Origin: Bacillus taeanensis
GTDB lineage: Bacteria; Bacillota; Bacilli; Bacillales; UBA6769
Length of the DNA: 64,000 nucleotides
Assembly (NCBI RefSeq): GCF_003318295.1
Contig: NZ_QOCW01000004.1
Location: 1 to 64,000, forward strand
Reading direction: 5' to 3'
A program made the position numbers and the translations under genes. The notes under the pieces are model-generated. The model saw only the letters and a program-made list of their open reading frames with translations. It had not been told where the DNA came from and ran no database searches. The first letter of the stretch is position 1, and each line of letters starts with the position of its first letter. Positions 57,069 to 64,000 of this stretch are shown here, piece by piece.

Positions 57069-57606
57069 ACATTTTCTTTATTTGAAATGTGCTGATCATT
57101 AAAAATGAAAGAATGAGAAGAAGAAACATAAATATAAAGCCAGGAAGATGTTGAATAGCTAGATAGCTTACAGTTAAAATACAGCCGCTAGCGGTAATGG
57201 GAAGACCGACAAAGCTCCCTGTAAATTCCGTCACATTAAAGCGAGCTAAGCGAATAGCTCCACATAAGATGTATATGATGGTAAACCATACTCCAGCAGC
57301 GCCATAATTGAAAACAACAGCTTGATACAATAAAAGAGCAGGAGCAATTCCAAAGGAAATTAAATCACATAAGGAATCAAGTTGTTTTCCAAATTCAGAT
57401 TCAATTTGTAATTTCCGTGCAATCATTCCATCAAAGCGATCAAAGAAAGCAGCGAGAAAGATCATTAGTAAGCTTGTATGAAGCTCTCCTTTTAAAATAA
57501 AGAGAACCCCCAGCACCCCAAGACTTAAATTTACCATCGTTAAGATATTTGCTGTTTGTGCTTTCAGCTTTTTTATATTATGATCAAATCGTTCTAATAA
57601 AAACAT
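57067..57606 (-). CDS. pssA: CDP-diacylglycerol-serine O-phosphatidyltransferase
   Basis: A 179-residue CDP-alcohol phosphotransferase that makes phosphatidylserine, the precursor of phosphatidylethanolamine. The family motif DGMIARKLQIESEFGKQLDS with LCD after it contains D-G-x2-A-R-x8-G-x3-D-x3-D, all residues present. About six spans. The start has AGGAGTGATG. It is transcribed away from psd, with 116 bp between; in B. subtilis pssA and psd are in one operon. Confidence 0.93.
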   Translation of the reverse strand: MFLLERFDHNIKKLKAQTANILTMVNLSLGVLGVLFILKGELHTSLLMIFLAAFFDRFDGMIARKLQIESEFGKQLDSLCDLISFGIAPALLLYQAVVFNYGAAGVWFTIIYILCGAIRLARFNVTEFTGSFVGLPITASGCILTVSYLAIQHLPGFIFMFLLLILSFLMISTFQIKKM

Positions 57607-57722
57607 GTTTCATCACTCCTAATTGTGAATGAGCGCAAAACCAATTAAATAATATTACTAGTATACAGTATTGGTTAATGATATAAAAGAGACTATAGAA
57701 ATATAAAAAAGGGGGGGTTTAT

Positions 57723-58505
57723 TTGATAAAGCCGCTGTTCCGACTGTTTGTGGAACTAACAGGAAATCGTTATGCTTCAAAGATCATCCAGAAATTCACA
57801 ACTTCAAGATTGAGTCGTGTACTTATAAAACCTTTTGCACAAGTTTATAAACTAAACCTTGAAGAAATGGAAAAAAACCTAAGCGAATATGAAACATTAC
57901 AGCAGTTGTTTGTGCGTAAATTACAAAAAAACGTTCGGCCTATATTATCTTCTCCTTTCATATTAGTAAGTCCTGTTGATGCAAGAATTGAATCTTTTGG
58001 CAAAGTGACAGAAGACGCAACTTTTTTTATTAAAGGACAGCGTTATGACTTAGAAGAGATGCTTGGAAGTAAAGAGAAAGCACAAGTTTATAAACAAGGT
58101 ACTTATTTTATTTTATATTTAAGTCCTCAGCATTATCACCGCATACATAGTCCAATTAACGGAGAAATTGTGGAACAATGGCATACAGGAGGGATATCTT
58201 ATCCTGTAAATCACCTAGGATTAAAATATGGAAAACGTCCTTTTTCCACAAACTATCGTGTCATCACAGAAATGTCGACTTCATACGGCAGGATAATGAC
58301 TGTTAAAGTAGGTGCCTTGAATATTAATAGTATTCACTTAACTCATAATTGTTTACAAGTTGAAAAGGGAGAAGAGCTAGCTTATTTTTCTTTTGGGTCG
58401 ACTGTTATTTTACTAATTGAAAGCGACTCTTTTAAAACTGGGGACCAATTGAAACAAGGAATGGAAGTGAAAATGGGAAGCAAACTCGGCTCATTTGAAA
58501 AATAA
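57723..58505 (+). CDS. psd: Phosphatidylserine decarboxylase proenzyme
   Basis: A 260-residue pyruvoyl enzyme that makes phosphatidylethanolamine. Self-cleavage motif G225-S226-T227 (YFSFGSTVILL) yields the pyruvoyl group at Ser226. VSPVDARIESFG (Asp86) and YLSPQHYHRIHSP (His138, His142) are the conserved catalytic residues. Start TTG 57723 with a G-rich site (AAAAAGGGGGGG). It faces away from pssA and ends in a terminator shared with the mrp operon. Confidence 0.93.
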   Translation: MIKPLFRLFVELTGNRYASKIIQKFTTSRLSRVLIKPFAQVYKLNLEEMEKNLSEYETLQQLFVRKLQKNVRPILSSPFILVSPVDARIESFGKVTEDATFFIKGQRYDLEEMLGSKEKAQVYKQGTYFILYLSPQHYHRIHSPINGEIVEQWHTGGISYPVNHLGLKYGKRPFSTNYRVITEMSTSYGRIMTVKVGALNINSIHLTHNCLQVEKGEELAYFSFGSTVILLIESDSFKTGDQLKQGMEVKMGSKLGSFEK

Positions 58506-58509
58506 ACGT

Positions 58510-58548
58510 AAAATAAGAAGCAGGACAGCTGCCCTGCTTCTTATTTTG
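58510..58548. terminator. Bidirectional terminator between psd and mrpG
   Basis: AAAATAAGAAGCAGG / CCTGCTTCTTATTTT around an 8-base loop; it overlaps the mrpG stop. Confidence 0.9.
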
Positions 58549-58897
58549 CATTTCTTTTTTGGTCATTTTTTATATAAGCTTTAAGTTCATCTGTTACTGT
58601 TTTATCCGATAAAGTTACACCAGACCGATAAGCAGCACGTGAAATCATATGCCCTGCTACAGGAGAGGTAAGAAGAACAAATACAATTCCTAGAAGCAGC
58701 TTACCGCTCACCACGTGTTCTTCAAAGAGGAAAAATAGAAACGCTGCAATTAAAACACCTGCAACTCCGAGCGTTGCACTTTTTGATGCAGCATGAAGTC
58801 TTGAATAAACATCAGGAAAACGTAAAACACCTACAGAACTTGAAAAAATAAAGAAGGTTCCTAAAATTAACAAAATGCTAATCGTGATCTCTTTCAA
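58541..58897 (-). CDS. mrpG: Na+/H+ antiporter subunit MrpG
   Basis: A 118-residue MnhG/PhaG-type subunit with three spans: ITISILLILGTFFIFSSSVG, LGVAGVLIAAFLFFLF and LLLGIVFVLLTSPVAGHMI, with the signature VGVLRFPDVYSRLHAASKSATLG. It belongs to the hetero-oligomeric Mrp complex (Na+ extrusion and pH homeostasis). TTG 58897 has GGGTG at about six bases; GTG 58906 lacks a spaced site. It overlaps mrpF by 20 bp. Confidence 0.93.
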   Translation of the reverse strand: MKEITISILLILGTFFIFSSSVGVLRFPDVYSRLHAASKSATLGVAGVLIAAFLFFLFEEHVVSGKLLLGIVFVLLTSPVAGHMISRAAYRSGVTLSDKTVTDELKAYIKNDQKRNAK

Positions 58898-59165
58898 TAA
58901 TAACACCCTTTTCTATAAATTTGGCGAGGGCTACGGTACCGATGAAGGTTAAAATGCCGATAAGTAAAATCACATCATTAAATTTATTTGTTACTAATAA
59001 TATTGCTAATAAACCTGCCATTGCAATTAAGTTAACACCAATGGCATCAAGTGCAACGGCCCGATCTGGATTTGTTGGACCTTTAATAGCGCGATAGAGA
59101 AGCATCATAATAGATATGGAAGTAACTAAAAGGCAAATGATCGCTGTTGTATGGAGAAGATCCAT
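58878..59165 (-). CDS. mrpF: Na+/H+ antiporter subunit MrpF
   Basis: A 95-residue subunit with three spans. Signature AIKGPTNPDRAVALDAIGVN after span 1, then VILLIGILTFIGTVALAKF in span 3. In B. subtilis MrpF can also carry bile-acid/Na+ efflux. It starts one base from the end of mrpE (ATG overlapping its stop) and overlaps mrpG at its end. Confidence 0.95.
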   Translation of the reverse strand: MDLLHTTAIICLLVTSISIMMLLYRAIKGPTNPDRAVALDAIGVNLIAMAGLLAILLVTNKFNDVILLIGILTFIGTVALAKFIEKGVIIERDHD

Positions 59166-59641
59166 TATCTTGTCACCTCCATAATAGCTTTTTCAAAAGA
59201 ATTTTTAATTTGCTGAATGGTTTCATCCACATCGGGTATATCCATCGCATGAATAAAAATGTAGTTATTATCATTAGAAACTTCAACAGATAATGTACCT
59301 GGTGTTAATGTAATAAGATTTGCAAGAAGGGTAATTTCCCAATTTGTTTTTAAATCTGTTGGAACAGCCACGATACCAGGCTGCATATCCAATCTAGGCT
59401 TGTAAACCATTTTAACCACATCAATATTTGCGAGCAGTAATTCTTTAATAAATAGAAGAATTAATTTAGTAATTGCCCATATTCTTTTAAAGTAAAAGGC
59501 GTCAGGTATAAACCTTCTTAATAAAAAGAGCAGACCAATCCCGACTAAGTAGCCAATTAAAAAACTTGTAAAGTTATAATTTTCTTGGAGAAACATCCAA
59601 ATTACTGCAATAAGTAAGTTTAATATAATTTGTAAAGGCAT
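59165..59641 (-). CDS. mrpE: Na+/H+ antiporter subunit MrpE
   Basis: A 158-residue MnhE-type subunit with two N-terminal spans (QIILNLLIAVIWMFLQ; FLIGYLVGIGLLFLL), a third near KLILLFIKELLLANIDV, and a cytoplasmic/peripheral C-terminal domain with LANLITLTPGTLSVEV. AAAGGAG inside the end of mrpD. A stabilising subunit of the Mrp complex. Confidence 0.95.
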   Translation of the reverse strand: MPLQIILNLLIAVIWMFLQENYNFTSFLIGYLVGIGLLFLLRRFIPDAFYFKRIWAITKLILLFIKELLLANIDVVKMVYKPRLDMQPGIVAVPTDLKTNWEITLLANLITLTPGTLSVEVSNDNNYIFIHAMDIPDVDETIQQIKNSFEKAIMEVTR

Positions 59642-59646
59642 ATCAT

Positions 59647-61128
59647 CTACTCCTTTAACACCGAATCAATATAGAGGGATGGATTTACAAGATTATCGGC
59701 GATCTCTTGAATGGAAGGATAAAAGTATTCAGCACCAACCCCTAATGCAATGGAACAAATGAGTAAAAGGACAGTTGGGAAAATAAGTCCTTTTTCGCTT
59801 CCTTTTTCTGCTGCTTTTTCAAGTTTTGTTTCTCCCCAAAAGCCGTTAATAAAAATACGCATAACAGAAAATAAAATGAGCAAACTTGACAACAATGCAG
59901 CACCAACAATAATAAAGTGCTCCTCTTCAATCGCAGCCCGAATTAAGAGAACTTTTCCGATAAATCCGCTAAAAGGTGGAATGCCGGCAAGAACGATTGC
60001 GCTTATGAAGAAAAGCCAACCTAATAGTGGATGGTGAGTAATTAATCCGCCCATTTTACGAAGATCGGTTGTTCCGGTAATAACGACCATTGCTCCTACT
60101 AAAAAGAATAGTGCAGCTTTAATAATCATATCATGTGCTAAATAATAAATGGAACCTGCCAAACCTGTTGCTGAAAAAATGCCAATTCCCATCATCATAA
60201 AACCAACAGCTGGAATAATATTATAAGCAATAATTGCTTTTACATTATTCGTTGATAGAGCTCCAATCACTCCAAATAACATCGTAAAGCCTGCTAAGAA
60301 GAGAAACAGTTGATGCGTGAATTCTAAGTTATGAATAAAAATTAAAGTAAACACGCGTAAAATCGAGTAAACCCCTACTTTTGTAAGTAGTGCGCCAAAT
60401 AAAGCTGAAATAACTGTAGGCGGCACTGCATAAGATTTTGGAAGCCAAAAATAAAGAGGAAAAAGAGCTCCCTTAGTGGCAAATACGATAAATAAAAGAA
60501 CAGCAATTGTCGTTAAGATACCGGTTTGTTCTACTTCTCCAACGCGTTCTGCAAGCTGAGCCATATTAACAGTTCCGGTAACAGAATAAAGGAAAGCGAC
60601 TGTCGTAACAAAAAGCATTGAAGAAAATAAATTAATTAAAATATATTTTAACGATTCTCTAAATTGTTCTTTTGTACCTCCTAAAATAATAAGTCCATAA
60701 GAGGCCATTAATAACACTTCAAAAAATACAAATAAGTTAAAAAGATCACCTGTTAAAAATGCTCCACTTACGCCAGTAATTAGAAATTGAAAAAATGAAT
60801 AAAAGTAGAATCTTTCACGTTTTTCACCAAGAGAGCGGGCTGCGTAAAAAGTAGCAGCCACGGCAATGATATTCGTAACAATAACTAGTACCATTGCAAG
60901 CGGATCAGCGACTAGAATAATACCAAATGGCGCAATCCAATCTCCTGTTTCTAAAATAATAGCCCCGTTCTGAAAAACAAGTGCGCCGATATAACTCACA
61001 ACAATTAAGTTTACAATTGTCATCAGTTTTGTTATAAAGCGCGCTGCTTTTAAATTAGTATTTAAAAAAATTAACAGAATTCCGGTTACTAATGGGATTA
61101 AAATTGGTAAAACTGCTAAATTACTCAT
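59647..61128 (-). CDS. mrpD: Na+/H+ antiporter subunit MrpD
   Basis: A 493-residue subunit related to NADH dehydrogenase NuoM/NuoN proton channels, with about 14 spans. Conserved: the TM5 Glu in NLFVFFEVLLMASYG, the Lys in FVIFATKGALFPLYFWLPK-type segment, and FVIGKVLL/FSGFIGKVLLIRA. It overlaps mrpC by 8 bp (ATGAGTAA). With MrpA it forms the ion-translocating core. Confidence 0.96.
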   Translation of the reverse strand: MSNLAVLPILIPLVTGILLIFLNTNLKAARFITKLMTIVNLIVVSYIGALVFQNGAIILETGDWIAPFGIILVADPLAMVLVIVTNIIAVAATFYAARSLGEKRERFYFYSFFQFLITGVSGAFLTGDLFNLFVFFEVLLMASYGLIILGGTKEQFRESLKYILINLFSSMLFVTTVAFLYSVTGTVNMAQLAERVGEVEQTGILTTIAVLLFIVFATKGALFPLYFWLPKSYAVPPTVISALFGALLTKVGVYSILRVFTLIFIHNLEFTHQLFLFLAGFTMLFGVIGALSTNNVKAIIAYNIIPAVGFMMMGIGIFSATGLAGSIYYLAHDMIIKAALFFLVGAMVVITGTTDLRKMGGLITHHPLLGWLFFISAIVLAGIPPFSGFIGKVLLIRAAIEEEHFIIVGAALLSSLLILFSVMRIFINGFWGETKLEKAAEKGSEKGLIFPTVLLLICSIALGVGAEYFYPSIQEIADNLVNPSLYIDSVLKE

Positions 61129-61459
61129 GATCTGTACCCCTTAATTGTTCCAAATTGTCCGTTTTATTCGTTTTATAAGCCCGATAAGCAAGCACAAGCA
61201 AGAAACTTGTCACGCCAAAGCTTATTACAATTGACGTTAAAATAAGTGCTTGTGGTAATGGATCTACATAAGTAGATTTTGATTCTGATAATATTGGCGG
61301 TGCTCCTCTATTTAATTTTCCCATTGTTAAAATGAGGAGGTGAGCGCCGTGTGAAAGAAGGGCCGTTCCAAAAATAATGCGCAGCATCTGCCTTTGTAAA
61401 ATTAAATAAACACCTGCTGCAAAAAGACCGCCTGCTAATATTGACATTGCGATTTCCAT
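61121..61459 (-). CDS. mrpC: Na+/H+ antiporter subunit MrpC
   Basis: A 112-residue NuoK-like subunit with three spans: MSILAGGLFAAGVYLILQ, RIIFGTALLSHGAHLLIL and LPQALILTSIVISFGVTSFL. The PLPQALILTSIVI segment is diagnostic. Its ATG overlaps the mrpA stop (TAATG), so it follows mrpA directly; MrpB, which lies between A and C in B. subtilis and staphylococci, is absent. Confidence 0.96.
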   Translation of the reverse strand: MEIAMSILAGGLFAAGVYLILQRQMLRIIFGTALLSHGAHLLILTMGKLNRGAPPILSESKSTYVDPLPQALILTSIVISFGVTSFLLVLAYRAYKTNKTDNLEQLRGTDHE

Positions 61460-63798
61460 TATTTATTCGTCCCCCCATCTTTTCGTAGTTTAATCATTGT
61501 AAAGATTCCTAGTGCCGCAATACCAAGAACCGTAATTTCAAACATCGTATCCAGACCACGCATATCAACAAGAATAACGTTAACAATATTTTTTCCGCCA
61601 CCTAAGTGATACGAATTTTCTACAAAATAAGTAGAGATCGGTTCAAATAGTTTTGTGCTGTGGGATGAAATCGCAATAAGTGTAACTAATACGCCTACAG
61701 ATAACGAAATTACAATGTTAAGAAGTTTTGACCCAGAAGGCCCTTTTGCTTTATCAATATTGGGAAGATGATAAAAACATAGTAAAAATAATGCAACGGT
61801 AACAGTCTCAACAATCAGCTGTGTTAAAGCAAGGTCAGGTGCTCTAAAAAATACAAACAGAAGGGAGAGTCCATAACCGACAACGCCTAATACTAGGATT
61901 GCTGCGATTCGCTCTTTCATAACAATTGTTCCAACTGCTGCAATAAGCATGACAACACCAACTAAAAGTTCAGGCCAGGAAATAGGTGCTAAATCTTCTG
62001 TTGAGAATTGAAAGCCATTTGTTCTAATAAGGCTCCATGTTAAAACCGCAATCATAAATAGTAAAATATAAATCATATAGTGCCGGATTGAGCCTGTCAT
62101 ATATGTGTTTGTAATTTTAGCTGAAACAGAAGTTAAACTGTTTACAAGAATATCGTACACTTTATTAGCTGATAATTTCCCAGGTAAAATCCGATAAAAG
62201 CCTGTCCACTTTTCTCGTGTTTTATAAAGAAGTATACCTAAGACAAGTACTGTTAGCGACATCGCTAACGGAATATTCAACCCGTGCCAAAATGCAAGGT
62301 GGGCATGCGGAAGTTCTCCATTAATTGCTGCCACAGTAGGCGCAAGTAAGCTTTCGTTAATAAGATTTGGCATAAGCCCAATTAATATCACGAGTGATAC
62401 TAAAATGATTGGAGGAATTAACATGCCAATTGGTGCTTCATGAGGCTCTTTTTTCAGCTTTCCTTTTCGTTTACCTGTGAATGTTTGGAAGAACAACATC
62501 ATCGAATAAACGAATGTAAAAATACTTCCTAACACAGCAATAAAAGGGAAGTATGGTGCGACCGCTTCAACAACAGCCGAGCTTGATTCAATATCAAGGG
62601 AAGCATCAAAAAACATTTCCTTACTTAAAAATCCGTTAAAAATTGGCAGCGGTACACCAGCCATTGAGAATGTTCCAAATAAAGCAAGTGTAGCTGTAAT
62701 TGGCATCATCGTCATCAGTCCGCCTAGACGACGAATATCGCGTGTGCCTGTTTCATGATCGACAATTCCAGCAACCATGAATAAGCTTCCTTTAAATGTT
62801 GCATGGTTAAAAATGTGAAAGACAGCTGCTAAAATAGCTGCACCAGTACCAAAGCCAAGCATTGCCATAATCATACCGAGCTGACTAATTGTAGAATATG
62901 CCAAAATAGCTTTTAAATCTGTTTGGCGCACAGCCATATAAGAACCCCAACACAATGTTAAAAGACCAAAGCCGCTAACGAGAATAAAGAAAAGATCTGT
63001 TCCGCTAAAGGCAAGTGAAAAACGCGCCACTAAATAAATGCCGGCTTTAACCATTGTCGCAGAATGAAGATAGGCGCTGACAGGTGTCGGCGCTTCCATT
63101 GCATCCGGAAGCCAAATATGAAAAGGGAACTGAGCTGATTTTGTAAAGGCCCCAAGTAACAGTAACACCAGCACACCAACAAAATAATCACTGTTAATAA
63201 CGAGATCAGCATTTTCAATTACCCCGCGGATACTTGAAGTTCCTGTAAGAACGTAAAGGAAAATAAATCCACCAAGCATTGCAAGTCCGCCAAATACAGT
63301 AATTAGCATGGATTTTAACGCACCATAGCGAGAGCGCTCTCTATAATACCAATAGCCAATTAATAGAAAAGAAGATAAGCTCGTTAACTCCCAAAATGTA
63401 TAGAGAACAAACAAGTTGTCAGATAATACAACTCCAAGCATTGCTCCCATAAACATGAGTAAATAAACATAAAAATGTCCAAGCTTCTCAGTAATGTGTA
63501 AATAATAGGTGGAATATAAAACAACAAGGGAACCAATTCCAGTAATAAGCAATGTAAAGAATAACCCTAATCCATCAATGAGAAATGAAAAATTAATGGA
63601 AAGTGATGGAATCCATTCATAGGTCGTTAAAAGAATTTCGCCATGATGAATGTCTGGCAAATACGATAAGAAATAGATAAACAAAGCGACTGGAACAGGC
63701 AAAACAAACCAACCAGTATGTATACCTTTCAATTTTTTATGAAATAATGGTACAAAAAAAGCTGCTAAAAAAGGCGCTAATACAGCAAGCATTAACAT
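61459..63798 (-). CDS. mrpA: Na+/H+ antiporter subunit MrpA
   Basis: A 779-residue NuoL-like subunit with about 20 spans. Core segments YTFWELTSLSSFLLIGYWYY (conserved Glu), FTKSAQFPFHIWLPDAMEAPTPVSAYLHSATMV (Lys and His), FHIFNHATFKGSLFM. The C-terminal part contains the DUF4040 and MbhE-like regions (RAPDLALTQLIVETVTVALF; VDMRGLDTMFEITVLG). It does not contain the MrpB (MnhB) signature PGGGF, so it is not an MrpA-MrpB fusion. AAGGAGG precedes the start, with two in-frame Met codons (63798, 63792). Confidence 0.96.
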   Translation of the reverse strand: MLMLAVLAPFLAAFFVPLFHKKLKGIHTGWFVLPVPVALFIYFLSYLPDIHHGEILLTTYEWIPSLSINFSFLIDGLGLFFTLLITGIGSLVVLYSTYYLHITEKLGHFYVYLLMFMGAMLGVVLSDNLFVLYTFWELTSLSSFLLIGYWYYRERSRYGALKSMLITVFGGLAMLGGFIFLYVLTGTSSIRGVIENADLVINSDYFVGVLVLLLLGAFTKSAQFPFHIWLPDAMEAPTPVSAYLHSATMVKAGIYLVARFSLAFSGTDLFFILVSGFGLLTLCWGSYMAVRQTDLKAILAYSTISQLGMIMAMLGFGTGAAILAAVFHIFNHATFKGSLFMVAGIVDHETGTRDIRRLGGLMTMMPITATLALFGTFSMAGVPLPIFNGFLSKEMFFDASLDIESSSAVVEAVAPYFPFIAVLGSIFTFVYSMMLFFQTFTGKRKGKLKKEPHEAPIGMLIPPIILVSLVILIGLMPNLINESLLAPTVAAINGELPHAHLAFWHGLNIPLAMSLTVLVLGILLYKTREKWTGFYRILPGKLSANKVYDILVNSLTSVSAKITNTYMTGSIRHYMIYILLFMIAVLTWSLIRTNGFQFSTEDLAPISWPELLVGVVMLIAAVGTIVMKERIAAILVLGVVGYGLSLLFVFFRAPDLALTQLIVETVTVALFLLCFYHLPNIDKAKGPSGSKLLNIVISLSVGVLVTLIAISSHSTKLFEPISTYFVENSYHLGGGKNIVNVILVDMRGLDTMFEITVLGIAALGIFTMIKLRKDGGTNK

Positions 63799-64000
63799 AT
63801 CATGTAGATCCTCCTTAAATCATCTAAAAAGATTTTAATCATTAAAAATGAAACCCTTTATAATTCCTAACATGTTAATTGTAATCAAAAAAATTGTGAC
63901 TTATCAACTTTAAAGTGAGAAGGTTGTCGATGCTTGATAAGGTTATGCTTAGTTTCTACATATTTAATAGTAAATAAAAAAAAATTTTTTTACTCTCGGT
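63799..64000. other. Upstream region of the mrp operon (window end)
   Basis: AT-rich, with the mrpA ribosome site AAGGAGG near 63805-63815. A poly-A/T run lies at 63975-63990. I see no gene and no promoter that I can place with confidence; the region continues past the window. Confidence 0.5.

Noticed and set aside
61459-63798. MrpA as an MrpA-MrpB fusion
   Set aside because: 779 residues is no longer than MrpA alone and the MnhB PGGGF-type segment is not found.

Overview
This window is a low-GC, AT-rich stretch of chromosome from an endospore-forming Bacillaceae (Bacillus sensu lato). The evidence is the density of sporulation genes (safA, a coat-type kinase, a CoxA-like lipoprotein, bofC, spoVB, an rsfA-family regulator, sigK, a YjcZ-family peptide), many TTG/GTG starts behind strong AGGAGG sites, T-box leaders and a 6S-1 RNA. 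From about 1 to 53 kb the order follows the Bacillus subtilis safA-ruvAB-queA-tgt-secDF-recJ-relA-hisS-aspS-cymR-mnmA-alaS-mltG-greA-yrhC backbone, with local insertions and losses. The species cannot be named from this sequence. No tRNA, rRNA, CRISPR array or complete insertion sequence was seen.

Region by region. 1-3.5 kb: spore coat and forespore proteins (3' end of safA with two tandem-repeat blocks, overlapping kinase-like gene, lipoprotein, bofC). 3.6-8.1 kb: ruvA-ruvB-DUF2905-queA-tgt-yajC, with a possible LexA box before ruvA. 8.1-13.4 kb: membrane proteins (YrzE, ArsB/NhaD-type transporter, YrbG, SpoVB, small multidrug export protein) and ComN. 13.5-24.9 kb: secD and secF as separate overlapping genes, CDF transporter, LapA-like protein, recJ, apt, relA, dtd and an SH3b amidase. 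25-30.6 kb: T-box-hisS-aspS, 6S-1 RNA, tcdA and an RsfA-family regulator. 30.8-39.8 kb: rarA, YczE-like protein overlapping cymR, cysteine desulfurase and mnmA (sulfur relay to tRNA), a MITE-like hairpin, TPR protein, recD2 and small genes. 39.9-53.1 kb: AI-2E-type transporter, T-box-alaS, ireB, yrrK, yrzB, mltG, trmR, udk, greA, a class B PBP, yrrS, yrzA, mtnN-luxS and yrhC.

53.1-55.9 kb is the least ordinary part: a MotA-like proton channel with a tail of about 310 residues, a MotB/OmpA-like partner and a small HNH protein, all on the minus strand. They resemble the ZorAB core of the Zorya anti-phage system. 55.9-58.5 kb holds an uninterrupted sigK, a YjcZ-type peptide, and pssA and psd facing each other. 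58.5-63.8 kb is an Mrp Na+/H+ antiporter operon (mrpA-C-D-E-F-G) in which mrpB is missing.

Main points for a second look: the ZorAB-like/HNH locus; the Mrp operon without mrpB; split secD/secF; trmR without its usual U32-peptidase neighbours; mtnN-luxS where B. subtilis has yrrT-mtnN-mccAB; the MITE-like element after mnmA; and the near-perfect safA repeats. All assignments are from reading the sequence and general knowledge of the families; no database search was run.
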